A DNA stretch of 64,000 nt from Pelargonium cotyledonis (GCA_036897625.1 JAYMTA010000012.1:59244-123243); one strand, 5' to 3'; counted from the first letter of the stretch, positions 37,402 through 51,100 are shown. Numbers and translations: made by a program. The notes: generated by a model from the sequence alone, not told the origin.

Positions 37402-40400
37402 TGAGAGAAGATATTCTGTACTTACAAGTCATTTCGTAGGTAGTAAGGTGCCTAGACTTTATTAATTAATTTGAAAGAGGAATCTCTTCAACTTTTTATT
37501 AATAAATTAATAATCAGATGTTGTTGCCTTTGATACTGTACCCCTTAATTTACTCTTACTGGTATAGAAAGTGATGCAGTTATATTCTCAAATTTGCTGT
37601 ATTTTTGGATATAGACATCTGAACTTAACAGATATTATGCATATACCTTTGCTTTATAATGTAAGGGTATTTCCTTCGGGTAAGCCCCAAGCCCTTAACT
37701 TTAATTACCTTCGTAAAAGTCAAGTTATAAAGCGTTGTTGTTCTTAGTTGGATTTTTTCCTAAATCTATTTTTATATTTGAGTTATTAAATGTAGTAAAG
37801 CTTAAATAAGAATTTATTATTAAAATTTAGTTTACAATTATGTAGTATATCTTCATCAGTTTGTTTAAGATTCTTCTGTCTGGTAGATCCCCAGTTTTGC
37901 TAGGCTAAAACATTTTATTTAAAGGGTTCCCTTGTTATCGGCTTGATTAAAGTCCAAAACTCTCAGAGTAAAGAGTGTCTTTTTTGAATATAAGAAAGAC
38001 CTAAGAGATTATTCTATAGCCGCCAATTAAAGGGCTCCCCTAAGGTGTGCGTGAAAACAGACACTAGAAATGTTTAACATACAATCTTTATTGTAGAACG
38101 GAGGTTCCAAAAACCAAACCTTCTTGTGTCCCTAGTTAGGGAAGGATTTTCTTTTTTTCTACTAAGTGGGAATTCCTTACCTTCATCGAGATTACTATAA
38201 GACACGAGTCTCTCTAAGCTTCTTAGTGCCTGCAGGATTGCCAATAAAGGCTGTCTTCTTCTATACTAAGCTAGAGAGTTAATTCTCGTTTTATCAAGTT
38301 TAAATTAAAGTCTTTTCTCATTTGCGGAATGTCTATCTAGATATTAAGAATACACTTTTCTTCTCTTCTTTGAAAATAGATTCTTCTCGTTCGTTCGGAT
38401 CAAAACGCTCCCTTCATTGGAGCTTCAAAGGAATTTTCTGTAAGAATCCGGGTCTCTTAGGGTAGGGCTACAAAGATATGCGCAAATCTAAATTTTTATT
38501 ATACAAAAATCAAGAGAATATTATGACCAGGTTATTTCTTTATACTTTATTTATATTACGCAAAATAAATTTTATGGGTCTATGGATCAAGTCTTATAAA
38601 GTAGTACTTCTTAGTGGTGATGGTTTACTCGCGGGTATAAATATCAACTGAAGGCTTTCCTGAGATTTCGATCGTTCTAGATTCTGTGTAATAAAATCTT
38701 GTAGTGAGAGGTTTTTTAAAAATAGATTAATCATGAGTTTTACAAGCTTATCTAAACTCCCTTTTTAGTTTTAGTTAGAAGGAAAAAAGTAACTGATTTA
38801 TAAGCAGTTTTATATACTACACTGTGCAACTTTTGCGGGTGTATAGCTACGCATTGGCGGCTGGCTAGAAAAACCCGCTGTAATATTCTAGTGAATAGGA
38901 TCCTGTATTAAAGATTTTAAGTACCCTATATTTCCTGATAGTAGATAATTTTGTTGCCTCGGGTACCTATTCAACTTCGCGATTAAGCTTATTCATTTGA
39001 ACTAAGTATTAACACTCCTGTTTTACATATTAGAGGAAAACTAACGAACTTTTAAGTAATAAATGGAATTTTTTTATAGACTTTCGAAAAGTCAACACCT
39101 AGATAAAACCAAGTATTAAAAGTTGCTAAGACTGTATCATTAAAAATATTTTGTATAATTTTTGTAATGGTAATCTAGGAATAGGATTTCGTATCCTTAC
39201 AGTACACGGGCTAAATATTACTAGTAAAATAGAAAACTGTAACTCAACAAACAAACTCCTTTCCTATCACCGGACACACTAAACCCAGCATACGTATAAA
39301 CTCATTAGCTAGTAATTTGACTACAATATTTACCTTATTAAAGAGTTGCTTAATAAAAAGGAGGAAATCCTTTAATACTCAATTTCTTATCTAAGACCTT
39401 CCAAAGAATTCTGTATGAAAAAGGGGCATACTGCTTAATTAAGATCAAGTTCTGAAATGAATTGAGATCTTGTATCTATACTATAAAGGAATTCTTATAG
39501 GCTGGTGTGTGAAAGGCGTTCCTTACTTATCTGGTACGTGTGTCGAACTTGTGAATCTATAATAATTTCATTAAGAGGATAACCTCTTGTATCCTTGGTT
39601 ACGGCGTACCTATTTTTTATCTTACACGGTGTGGTTTTCACAACAAAGTGCTTACTGAGAAAATTCTCTATAGCAGCAAATAAAACTGCTTTTTTGCTTA
39701 GCATCATGAGAACCTAATTTACTAGAGCTATTTACCCCATACTTTTAATTTAATGATTTCGTCTCTAGATGGGAATTTTATAGAAAAAAGATACCATACC
39801 AACAAGTATACCCGATTCGTTTAAAAGTATACAGGATTTTCTACTTTATTAGTAAACTCCTGCGTGTTTCTATAGAAATTTATAAATAAGATGTAAGTGC
39901 CAAAAGGACTCAGATAAGCTATGACAACTAAGCGAAACCCCTGGCATGAAAAAAGCTAAACTGTGACCGGGGGAGTAAGAGCTATAAGCTTTTCTTTTTT
40001 GACTTAAAAGAGGGTCTGAATACTTTTAATTGCCCAAAATTTCATTAACTGATAGCAGCCTGAGAAGCTCTTTGCAGGGAAGTCAGTGGTGTATAAAAAC
40101 TATCTAAACCCTTGACCTTAAATCATATCATAATATTAGAGAAAATGCCCCATATCTAGAGAAAAATCTAAGGACAAAGAATTTTTAAGAGAAAATACTC
40201 TCTCAACTCAAAGTATTCGCCGCTAAAACTTTATAAGAATCACTTAAGACACAGGATTATTAGCATTTAACCCCGACCCTGGATTCTTTTTATAGGTTAT
40301 AGGGCGGAGCCTTTTATGATAAAAGTCAACTCCGGAATTGTAAATTAGCCCATCACAAAGTAGGTACTTCTAGGTCGAGGGAAATGGAATGCAATGTTTA

Positions 40401-41460
40401 CTCTATGGAATAAACTAATATTTATTGGGATCATGCCTATGTAATAAGGAACCTAAGAAAATATAAGAGTTAATCACATTCACATAAGGTTTTACAGGTT
40501 CTAGTATTAAAAAGGTAACCTCAACCAGGTTAAAACCATTATAAAACAAGAAACTAAAACCGAATTTTATGGCCTTTTACACGTGCTATACCCGGCTTAA
40601 ATAGACTTTCATATTCCCTATACTTTTAGTTCCTTTTTCTGTATCACTTAGCTCTAATATCGGATTAGGGGAGGATCCTTTATACATTGGGTACCCTCAT
40701 AAAGTCTTAATTACTCAAAAGACGTAAACAAGAGTTAAGACTCAGTAATACCATGCCTATATCTTTAAAGCGAACCCCCTTATATCATACCAGAGTTCTA
40801 TTTTGAAATTGGTAGGAATCTCTAGAGACCAAAGCTACTTAAAGCAATTCTCGAGTGGTAATTTCTTCTTTATAGAATATCACATTAAAAAACAACTTAT
40901 ACATATTTAATACAAACTTTCCTTGAATAAAGAGCTTCCTTTGGGGCAAACTAATTTTCCTTAACGCGGCAGATCTTTAACCTTTGCCTTTGAAAAGGAT
41001 TCTTCTTTTCTATTTCCTAAAATTTCAAACTACTAGGATTCCGGATCCCCCTTTCTAGCAAGCCCTCTTAAAAGGATTCATTTATACTTGCTGTATCCTT
41101 GGCCAAAGTGCAATCTGTTAGTTCCCAGCGAAATTATAGGAGAAGCAACTGGCTCTTGCGTGTACCTGAACACTAAATTTCTACTCTATTTTTCGAGATG
41201 CTTTTGCTATACCGATAGAGTCGTTCGTATAGCTGTGTTTCTATGAAGTCCGTCTTTCCTAAACGCGGCTTCTGAAAATGTTACAATATCCTGATAAATT
41301 AACTCCTGTAACACTTAAGCCCTGCTTTGAATAAAGATAGTACCTAAATAGATAAGTTTAAACTTTATCAGTTACTTCTCAGTATTGTCATTTCTCGGGA
41401 AAAACTAAAGCTAAATCGAGTCCTTATCTACGCGATTACAAAAACATTGACATTCCTCAA
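37402..41460. other. Gene-free matrix
   Basis: Four kilobases with no gene. TACTCGCGGG occurs at 38,626-38,635. G/C clusters such as AGGGCTCCCCT (about 38,031) are scattered. Frames reach only about 70 codons. Confidence 0.5.
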
Positions 41461-41533
41461 CTCTTGGACTTGAGAACCCTCGATTGTTCCTAGTCGAAGC
41501 CGGTGCTTTACCACCTAGCTATACTAACGAAAT
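41461..41533 (-). pseudogene. tRNA-like pseudogene, Arg or Ser anticodon
   Basis: Minus strand: TATAGCTAGGTGGTAAAGCA is a good A-box/D-arm, CCGGCTTCGACTAGG would present TCG or CGA in the loop, and GAGGGTTCTCAAGTCC is a T-arm whose loop seems to carry two extra bases (GGTTC then AAGTCC). The anticodon stem does not close. A real tRNA ancestor is likely; a working tRNA is unlikely. Confidence 0.6.
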
Positions 41534-42140
41534 ACTAAATATAAGTGCTCACTTGACTACTAAACGACATTTGAATGGATGCGTTGAATGTTTTTGTATA
41601 TAAGTGATTAAAAATTCTTGACATGGATTACTTCAAAACATAGGCCTAGTGCAGATGAAATTCCAAGGCTCAAGCGTGAGATACCAGAGCATACTATATA
41701 GATAATATATAATATACCTTTTAGTTAAAAGGGCGCTACAAAAAGAAGATCCCTTAGTTTCTCAAAGAGCCAAGGGAACAAATTAGAAGTCTTTTTTAGA
41801 TTATTTACTAGTTTATGGTTGTAAGTAGAACATAAAGTCGGCTTGGGGTCGCAGAAAAGTCTCATTGTTATATGAGAATTCAAATAGAGAGACAAATTAA
41901 TATCCTCTTAGAAAAGATTATAATTAGCAAATTTAAAAAGATACCTCAAGTAAATATAAGAATAGTATTAAGAGTCGCTTTAGATTTAACTACTAGACTC
42001 CACTTATAAAATTAAAATAAGATTCAAAAAATCTCTACCCTATTATTAAGCCTCACTCTAAGCGTAAGTAACCTCATATTAGATAAGTAAGGGGATCCTA
42101 TCAGAGTCAGAGAAAATAGAAAAACAAGGAGTCCCGTTTT
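41534..42140. other. Gene-free spacer in tRNA-relic cluster
   Basis: No gene seen. AT-rich, ending in the cluster AAGGAGTCCCG at 42,127-42,137. Confidence 0.45.
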
Positions 42141-42212
42141 AGGCTGCAAATAATCGAGTGGTAAAGCAACCGATATTGCTATCGGAATGTAGGGGGTTCA
42201 AAATCTTCTAAT
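42141..42212 (+). pseudogene. tRNA-like pseudogene, possibly Ser (GCU)
   Basis: GAGTGGTAAAGCA forms the D-arm end. CCGAT/ATCGG (42,170-42,174 and 42,181-42,185) is a perfect five-pair anticodon stem around the six-base loop ATTGCT, one short of normal. GGGGGTTCAAAATCTTC is a weak T-arm. GCT in the loop suggests a serine ancestor. The missing loop base and weak acceptor argue against function unless the RNA is edited. Confidence 0.55.
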
Positions 42213-42277
42213 TGTAACAAATATCTTATTGTCTATTGAGACAGCGCAGTGAATCCTTCTAAAAACTAAAAAGGGAT

Positions 42278-42338
42278 TCCGATTTGAACCTATGGCATCT
42301 GATAACTTGTTGGCTTGCTCTACCACTTGTAAAAGAAA
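42278..42338 (-). pseudogene. tRNA-like pseudogene
   Basis: Minus strand: CAAGTGGTAGAGCAAGCC (D-arm) then ATGCCATAGGTTCAAATCGG (T-arm) at tRNA spacing. The anticodon stem does not pair. CATAGGTTCAA is shared with the relics at 62.6 and 63.9 kb. It faces the preceding relic tail to tail across about 65 bp. Confidence 0.6.
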
Positions 42339-42783
42339 GTCAGACTAAATAGAGCAACGGGTAATCAGAAAATAGGACATATTATTACATAAGTTTAACT
42401 TTCTTTTAATAAGTTACTAGGAAAGATTCTCTTATACTTAATACCAAGTAAAGACTATAATTAAAAATGAGGTGTTATCCCTGTCCTAAAAATCTAATAA
42501 TCAAGTAAATAGAATTCTTTGTGGTTTACGGAATTAAGATAATAAAATAAGGGCTTCCTAAAAGTATATGAGTATTAAGAGAAGTCCTTGGATTTTTGTA
42601 TTAGATTACAAGGAGGAGAGGCCCCATAAAAGACTTACCAGAGTAAAAGCATGGTTCCCGTAATTAAACCCATAGTTTTGCGATACTGCTGAGTAGCTTT
42701 CAATTTTAGCTTTTTTCGATCCCTTAGTTTACGTCTTTCGTTTTGTGGTTAATTCAAATTAGAGGGGGATATAGATTCATAAA
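42339..42783. other. Gene-free spacer
   Basis: AT-rich, with no gene or repeat seen. Confidence 0.45.
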
Positions 42784-42899
42784 TTACTTTATACAGACTT
42801 TTGAAAGCTCAAATAACAAGGGATTTTGGCTCTTGGGAAGCTGCTGGTTATTAACTTGCTTCATCGAACTACTTTGGAGGGTACGCGCATAAGTTCAAG
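42784..42899 (+). repeat. 116-bp dispersed repeat, copy 1
   Basis: Matches 58,567-58,680 at roughly 80% over its whole length, in the same orientation. Landmarks are TTACTTTATACAGACT, GGGAAGC, TTCATCGAACT, TTTGGAGG, TACGCGCAT and GAGTTCAAG/AAGTTCAAG. The 3' end looks like a T-arm and TGGCTCTTGGGAAGC like a D-arm, so the core may be a long-variable-arm tRNA relic. About 40 bp of shared upstream flank show that more than the tRNA body was copied. Confidence 0.75.
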
Positions 42900-44492
42900 T
42901 CGGTTCAAGAGATCTCAGGAGTTTTATTCTTAACACATACACTAAAGGAATCTTACTTCAATATTCTTTTCATCTAACCAAAAATTCCTTAAATTCTGTT
43001 GTTATGCTTTACCGATAAGATCTTGAAACACTCTTATATAAACTCGGGGTTTGAAAGAATGATTGAGAGTAGCTCCTAGCAGGAGTAATGATTCTGGACT
43101 AAGCGGGAATACTTCATAGTGCTTAAATACTCTAGTTTTTATGACGTTTAAGCTCCAGAAAGAGGAACCTTTACTTAACCTCCTAAAATACAGAAGAATA
43201 TTTAGTTACACGGTACGTTCGGAGTCTCTTAGCGGGGACTTTTACTACCCAATTATACTAAATAAAGATTTACGAGATCTATGTATACAAGAACCTAGAA
43301 GTACGCGCAATCGGATCGTGTATTTCTTCCTTGTTAAACTACGGACGAGTTACCCCCTTTTTTATAGGACTCATATATTAAGAAAACTTTCACGTAATAC
43401 TTCCCTGGATCATGGAAGACTCAGAGTCAGACGCCCCTAGATGCATAGTACAAATACTAGTAAGATAAGAATAACTACACAAGATTCTGTTTCTATTTGT
43501 CGATTCTTGTAAGGTACTCAGCCCATATTACAAATGAGTGAGATTTAAAATCTTTGATATAAGCTATTAAACCAAAACAAAAAGGTTTTTACCACTTTTT
43601 TTTCAACGGGTTCCCGATTGGGCGCTCCCCTTTATTCTTCAGTTGATTTACTTAGTGAATTTCTCTTTCTTTCCTATGCATTTCCTGGGACTTGCGGGTA
43701 TGCTACGTTGTATACTTGATTATCCGGATCCTTGTGCGGGCTGGGTATTGTCTTTCTACAGTGAGTATATATCTGTTTTATGTATTCCTTCCTGTCCTGC
43801 TTTTTGAAACCTCTAAGAAAAGAAGGGACTAATATAATAAGAGTTTTCTTATTATCTTGATTCACAAGCGCTCCCAGGTAAAGCTGACCCAAAACAAGTA
43901 AATAATCCGATTACTTTGTTTAAATTAAAATAAATTTCAGGTGATAGATTTTCCTATTTTATACTTAGTATATAAGGAAATTACAAGATTAAGTAAGCAG
44001 TAAAAGTTGTTTATTGGCTAGAAAAAAGGATCCTAAGTCTAAATTTCGTGAAACTTGCTGGCATTTTCTACAAAAAAGAGACTTTACTTTATAACAAACC
44101 CATCTAGTATAATTAACAAGCCTCAATCAATATTATTGAAATTAAGGTGTATGTTACTATGCATTCAAAGGTTCTAATAGTAATTTTAGGTAAAATAGAG
44201 GACTCGTGAGAAAATCCACGCCATAAAAACTTAACTGCAAGCCTAAAACTCCGTTTGAAAGATTATCTATCTTTAAAAAGTGTAAGCTATTCCAATTATA
44301 CGATGGAGTTTTCCCGGATTCCGAATCATACATAAAAGGAACTTTAGCTCTTTCAGTTAATAGTTTAATATCTAAGGCTAAGAGTAAGAAAGTAGGTGTA
44401 GCTATTGAGATACCGATACAGAGCTAGGCTACAAAGCAAGTTCTTTTTAATAAAAAAGAGGGTCCGTTTAAGATAGGAAAAACTACAGATTA
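42900..44492. other. Gene-free matrix
   Basis: The longest frame of the window (43,141-43,440, 99 codons, plus strand) lies here. Its translation has no recognisable motif, and its length is what chance allows. Otherwise AT-rich matrix. Confidence 0.45.
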
Positions 44493-44565
44493 GACAGAGG
44501 GCTTGAACCTGCAAACCAAGGCTTAAGGCAGGGTTGTTCTACCCAGCCAAGCTTCGTCTTAAAGA
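44493..44565 (-). pseudogene. tRNA-like pseudogene, possibly Leu
   Basis: Minus strand: GCTTGGCTGGGTAGAACA is a D-arm and TTGCAGGTTCAAGCCCT a T-arm (four of five stem pairs). GCCTTAAGCC in the anticodon region could present TAA (Leu). Flanking bases can give a five-of-seven acceptor stem. One of the better preserved relics, though the anticodon stem is lost. Confidence 0.6.
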
Positions 44566-45330
44566 TTACTAGAATATTCTGAAGTGAATTCAATTACATA
44601 CATTTATACTTATATTATACAAATACTTCTTGATATGTTGTGTGCACTTACTTAAGTACGGTATTTAAGGAGCAATTACAAAAAAGGGTACGTAGCGAAA
44701 AAAAAGAATGCCAATTCAACATCAAATTTTTCTTTACTATGAAACAGTAACATACATATACGTACTTACGGAAAACAAGGATCTTAAGACTTCTTTCTGA
44801 ACCTTTCGGTCCTATAACTTAGCGTTTGAATCTAAATGAAGATTTCCTTAGTGGCAGCGAGGAGCCCTTTATCTACAATTTGCTTTGTTAAGCTTGCTTA
44901 CTATACTTAGAATTAAAAAGTGTCTTCTATATAAAAGTGTGCCGTTCAAGGAAACTACTGGAAAACCCTTTATTAATTATTATACTTAGTAAAAATTTAG
45001 GACCTAAACTTGTTCTGCAGCTTAGTTTTTTACTATTCCCTCCCTTTTTTGAAGCTAGATCTTAAGAACTTACCAAAATTTCGGCTTTGGTATCTCAATA
45101 ATATTTTTATAGCTCTCTCGGCTATTGGTTTAGTTGACTGTCAAACTTCTCTGGGGTATTCACAAAAATATATTTACTAATCGGATAACTTTTTAATTAA
45201 TAGACCTGATCCCAGAACAGAACAAACTGGGCAGTTATATGATGTTAAATGGGAGATTCTCCGTGACCTAGTTTTATATTCGACTTAGTGATAGTGAATG
45301 CTACCAATGAATTGTAATTGATAAAGGACT
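44566..45330. other. Gene-free matrix
   Basis: No gene or repeat seen. Confidence 0.45.
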
Positions 45331-46119
45331 CCTCGTAACTTCTCCAAGTTAAGTTATGTTGGTAAATAAAGCCAGAGGTTTAGAAAGCTAAGTACAAAGA
45401 AGTTGAGGTGATACTATACTTCGTATCGGGTAAGTACAGGGTAAGCACTCCTAAGAATTCAAGCTGTAGATAAGGCAAGCTTGCTTGGATAAGGCTGCTT
45501 TCATATTCTTGTTCTATCTAGTTACAGCAGAGAAAGTCAAGCCAGGGGTGAAGTAGTACCTAATAACTTAGGAAGAAAGACTAAAAAGCCAAAGGAGATC
45601 AAAGTTAGAATCCTAGTCAAAGAAAAAGAATTTATAGATTCTATCCCAGATTGAGCTAAATATCTTGGTGACTTGAATGCTTATGGATAGACTGATACTA
45701 TAACTCCGAAATGTCTTTAATTATAGGGAATTCTTGTATAGGAACAAAGAAACACGAGAGCATAAAGCTACTTAAAAAAGCTTTAACCAAAATACAAAAA
45801 CACAAAATACGAGGGTTCTAATCGCATAACCAACTCTTAATCGTAACTTGTTTATATGCATCAGACCTATCTCTCTTCTTAAAACCTTTCTTATGCACTT
45901 TACCTGGACTTCTATTATCTGTCTTACTATTATCTATTTTATTCCGTATTCTCTTGATAGCTTTATCCTGAATTGGAAACCTACTACACATTATTACCCA
46001 CCCTTATTCATGACCTAGTTAGGAGTCTTAGGAACTAGACCTCTTAGAGTATAGAAAATTTAGAGAAGGAAATATAAGTAGAAAAAAAAAGCAGATAACA
46101 GGATAAGAGATAAGGTGTA
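45331..46119. other. Repeat-island texture, no gene
   Basis: Fewer G/C clusters than the matrix. AAGCCAGGGGTGAAGTAGTA at about 45,540 resembles a stretch at 34,500. No coding frame. Confidence 0.35.
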
Positions 46120-46370
46120 GCTTTAGTAGTTTTATAGGAGTATTCCAGTTATAGACTCATAGGAAATATAGATTCTATTACTTATTCTTATTATAGTTGT
46201 TAAGGTCTATCCCTCTCTGCATTCCCATGTTCTTATCGGACAAAGAGGGAAGATCCTTTATAAGTGCATAGATAAAGAATTCTTCCCAACTGAAGCGGAG
46301 GGCAGGTAGGGCAGTAGTAGTATAGCCAACCTCGCACTATGACAGCCAATCCTTGAATTACTTCCTCTTA
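46120..46370 (+). repeat. Probable stray island-repeat copy
   Basis: A TA-rich stretch (46,130-46,205) is followed by AGATCCTTTATAAGTGC, AACTGAAGCGGAGGGCAGG, AGTAGTAGTATAGCC and CTCGCACTATGACAGCC. The tail parallels unit A's end (TAGTAGTATAG then CACGCACTATAACACC at about 17,010-17,046), and the TA-rich-then-core order is the same. Divergence is high. Confidence 0.4.
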
Positions 46371-48087
46371 TTCTTGACCTCTCTAGCTTTCATACCCCTT
46401 TTACAGCTAAATCTTAGAGCTAGACTTGTACTCTCTATCTTCTAAGTTTACAGCTCCATACTCCTATTCTTCAGAGATATAAGACCCTTTTTAGCTAGAT
46501 TCTTGTTCTGTATCAGTTTTTGTATCTTCTTAACAGCTATACCTGTCTTAGAAGTCCTCTTGTTGCAGCCCCTACCTTTCTTCTGGGCCCTTTTTGTAGC
46601 TAGTACTTATTATAGCTAGGAATTCTTTTACAAAAATGAGTAATAATATGTTCCTAAGAGCCCACTTTAACTTCACTTAAAAACAAGTGTGGTTGCAAGC
46701 CAGACCCTCTTACCGAAATTATAGATTGTGCCCTATAAGCTCGGGATGAACAAAACCAAAGCTATTTTCCGAAAAATCAAGTCTTAGCTGATTAGTTATA
46801 ACTGAAAAATTGACTTCAGGATTTCATAGTGACACTTATATAAATGAGTAATCCCTGTAGAAAAGACCTAGGGATTCCTCCCAATATACTTTCAGGCAGG
46901 ACCGCATGTGAACGTTAAAAAAGAAATAATCCGAGGATAATTATTTAAAAAGTTTCTTCTGACGATAATGAATCAGTCTTAGCATTCTCTAAGAAAATAT
47001 AGATCATGCATGAGGGTACAAATCGCTACTCTAAAAACGGAAGTGTGTGCTTAAAATGATATATAGCAGAACTGTTCTCTTCTTAAAGTAAAAATCTGGA
47101 GTAACAAAGTCAATAAAATTAGAAAAGTTTAGAAGCAAGGTCGCATATATAGGACTCATTACAATACGATTCTAGATCTAGACGTATCCCTCCCACCTTT
47201 CTTGTTGTAACACGAGGCCCTTCTGTTACTAATTCTAGTATGCTGATTTTCGACTAACGAATAGAAACAAATTTATAGTTGTACTATCCTTAGCCAATTC
47301 TTTTCATTGGTGCATACCATTTATACGGAGCCCCGAATAGGAACTACTTTTTAAAATTAAGAAGGGTACCCCTTTAGTCTACCCTGAAAACTCAACTCTA
47401 TATGTAATATAGATCAAAATGAAATACGTTTTTCCTACTCTAACAAAAAACTCTTAACTATACTCAACTTAAACCAAGGTTTTACTATTTACTTATTATC
47501 CCAGCTTGGCTAAACACACAGCATTGTGTCATTTTTGAACTTGTGACATTTCTGTATTCCTTTTTAATACTTTTGGAAATTTGAGGACCTTATATAATCT
47601 AGGTGCCGGGCTCTTAAGGCCTCAGTAGAGATAATTTAATTGAAGAAGATTTTTCATTTTCACACGAGTATCTTATATCTTTAATAAACCTGTATCCGTA
47701 TCCTCTCATAAATATATGTGCCGTATATAGGAGCTTATTGACTTAAGTAAAAGCTGTTAAGTTAGAACTCAGTTAATAGTAAGATTACTGGGGTTCCTTG
47801 TGGTAATATAATCTAAGTTTTACGTACGAACGAGAACTCACCTTTTTACTACGGGCATCCATTAGGACTTGAATCTTTAACTGACCATATCTAAATAGCT
47901 GCCTATAATATATCAATATAGTTACGGTATTGTTTTCCTCAGTAAAATCAACTGCATACAAAAAAGTAGATTCATAGAAAGAGTTCCGTTTTATTATAAA
48001 CGACATACGATAAGTTGTTCTTGACAAGGGTAAAAGCCTGGAACTTCACGGGTTGCATATTTACTTGTGTTTGAACTTAAAGAGCCT
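46371..48087. other. Pyrimidine-rich stretch grading into matrix
   Basis: From 46,371 to about 46,620 the plus strand is pyrimidine-rich (CTTATTCTTGACC, CTCTATCTTC). Beyond that it is ordinary matrix with no gene. Confidence 0.4.
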
Positions 48088-48150
48088 ACTCTGGGCGGGA
48101 CTTGAACCCATGAGATTCCTCTTTAAGATTAAGAATGTTCTGAAACTAAT
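48088..48150 (-). pseudogene. tRNA-like 3' half
   Basis: Minus strand: CATGGGTTCAAGTCCCGC is a strong T-arm (four of five pairs), preceded by TTAAAGAGGAATCTC. This resembles the relic at 56.35 kb (CTAAAGAGGAAGGTCACGGG), suggesting a common ancestor. No D-arm is evident. Confidence 0.45.
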
Positions 48151-51100
48151 AACTCAAATAACACTTCTTGGAAAGTCTATTAAAATCTTAGGAGTAAAGT
48201 ACAAAGATGAGTATTCTCAAGGCTAAATAATAAGCAAAGGCCTGCCTATCGGGAATCCTTTACTAAATATCTAATGGGGGTCCGTCTTATAGTTTACAAA
48301 TTCAAGCAGAATTAAATCAAGCACTTAACTGGGAATTCCCTACACCAATTTCAAAGTTAGCTAGAATGAAACGTCTAGCCTATCTGAGGAGTCACAATTT
48401 CGCTGTCAATTAAGTAGAGGTTTTGGTGTTATGAGTTCTTAGTTATTCTCAGTCTTCCCCCTCTTTACTAGTCTGGGAAATTTTAGATATAGTATAATGA
48501 AAAGACAGGAAGTTGTGTATATTGGTACTGTGGATATTTGGGGTTTACTAAAGAAACTTAAGGAAAACCCGAGCTATAGGCTTGTTAAATTCAGTATTCT
48601 TTTATAGCACACGTCTAGTATTAGGACCCCTCTTTTAACTACAAGCTTCTCCGAATCCTATCTACAATTAAAAATTATACAGAAAGTGATTGGAGCTTCA
48701 AAAAAGGGGAAAAAAGGTCCCTTAAAAAGAAATCAGTAGTACTGGAAGGGCATCCCGTGTAAGCTAAAAAATTGCATATAGTATTTGTACTCGTGTTTAA
48801 GAGAATGAGGATAGCCTGCTCCTTAGAAAAGTTAAGGGTTTCCTCTTTTTTATAGGTTTAGCGTTTCATTATTTATTAATTATTATTCTCCTTCTTGAGT
48901 ACTCCAATTAGGAATTCGGGAAAGTCCGGCGGGTAAGCAATCCTCTCTTTTGCTTATATCTTCTATCTCACAAGCTTAACCTTACAAAAGCCTATACTCA
49001 ATTCGAGACAAGCTTAGCTACATTATCTTCTTTTTTGCTAAGTCTTACTCTTTAGTATATTAAACAAAACTAAAAAAGTATTTACCCATATTTAATTAGT
49101 ACCCGTATTTTAGTACAAGAGAACACCTCCCTTAATATACCCATGAATACCAGAATCTCTTACATTCATAACCTCAGATTAGGAAATATAAAATACTAGA
49201 TCCTGTTACAAGGAATTCATTTAATTTAGATACCGACTTGTATTCGTGTACGTATATAGGATGGATGCTAGCCAAACCTAAAGGGGCTTCTTGAAAAAAG
49301 ATTCTCTAGCTTTTCGGGACCTATTAGAGTCTTATGTTTAATTTAGTTGTCCACCTTCACCCTGTGGCTCATTGGTGTGTCTATTGTTTATTGATGTTTT
49401 TTCTAAAATTTAGACAGAGAGGTTACTCAAATATTGTAATTTATTTACTTGCAGCCCTCTATATACTTAGTTAGCTCGGTAGTCACTTTTTTTTAATATA
49501 AGGGTTTTGGTTGAGTTAAATGTCTCTCTTTTAAATAACAACCCTAGTTTATTCGTTATACTCTTTTTAGTGATTGGGGTTACTAGGCACTTAAAAAAAT
49601 AGAACAGGCTAGCCAACAGACTCGCGCGAGTTTGCTCACTTTCTTAAATGAGACATAATTTGAAAATGCATATCGATTTTAGATTCTATTTTATTGGAGG
49701 TATAGATAATTCAGAAAAGAAACTTTATAGAGGAGTCTCACAGATCAAAGTAGAAGTTTTTTTTATTATATTCTTAATTATTATGAATAAAAACAAATAC
49801 AAGATAAATATGTAGCTCTTTAAATACATACACTTTGTACAACCCAATTTTAGACCTCTCCTTATCTGATATAATACCTATTTTCTTCTTAACTCTAAGT
49901 AGTATAAAGGACCCCGCTCCTTCATTAGATTAGTTTCAGTTAGCTTCTTTCTTACTAGAATCCCAACTAGAATAACACAAGTTTAGGGGTTTAAGTCCTT
50001 AAATATAAGGCTTTTCAATTCAGGGAGATTTCCATTTTCAGGTTTACGCAATGGAAACTTGGGAGTTGGTGAATTCAGAAATGATAAATTGGGTTTTATC
50101 CGCAGGATTTGTCTTCAATAATGCCTCTTAATTGGGAGAAGTTGAATAGAGCCATTTTCAAGGAATAAATAAAGTAGTAAGTAATAAGGGGCGTAATTCT
50201 TTTGTCAAATAGTGTATATCCTTATCCATGGTTTGTTAACTAATGGTTTTTAGTAGTATTTATTTTATTGTACTGATTCTAGAGTACTTATAGGGAGAGT
50301 CAGGTATTTCCAAGAGCATTTCCTTTAGCTTGAGCCTTTCTTTAATAATGAATTTTGATTCCTGTAATCTAAAGTAGAGAGAATCTTTTTACTGCATAAC
50401 ACAAAAATTTGAGAATTTAACGGAGGCATCCCTAGAGGGCTTAATCTTGCCGGACTTGCTAAAAAGTAAAGTTAGAAGGGCCTTTCGTGTAGTTTCCTAA
50501 CTGAGTACGCCTGTGTGCTTTAAGCAAGGAATTTGTAGGTATTTAAAAGTGCTTCTTTTACTAATAAATAGTCTTAAGCCGCGTATACGAAATACTAAAA
50601 AAAGCATCCAAGGCGATACAAAAGAGGATTTCTCTTTACTATTTTTGTAGTTCATTGACTAAGTTTTTTTAAGTGCTATATTAGTTAATCACAACAAGGA
50701 TATACAACCGCTCATGCTAGTGGGTACTTTATGTCATATATCTAAAGGGTAACAAGATTGTATGAATCCTCATGTGTTCCGGGCTAAACTTTTCGGTATT
50801 CTCTAGGACCAACCTTACTTATCGACCATGATACCCAATTATGAGTTAAGGGCGCTATCGTATATAAATCTAGGAATATTGAATTTCCGTAAAAAGTTAA
50901 TGCTACTTCTTTGTTAAAAGTATTCTCATCTGCGGAAAAGGAGTGTTATAATTAGCAAAGATAGCACGTCTTACGATTATACCTTTTAGTTCTGTATTAG
51001 GGTCGGGCCTCTTCGCGAGTTTATTATTCTGTAAATATTATTTTACTCCTCTATTATACCATAATTCAACCTGTTTGAACATCAGGTATGTGCGATTTAG

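Noticed and set aside
22172-38635. TACTCGCGGG at 22,172, 26,894 and 38,626
   Set aside because: Three copies of one 10-mer are not significant after allowing for all possible 10-mers, and the flanks share only a few bases.
43141-43440. 99-codon ATG frame, the longest in the window
   Set aside because: The length is within chance for this composition, and the translation shows no domain, signal or membrane pattern. Reading TAG as sense extends it only to about 149 codons.
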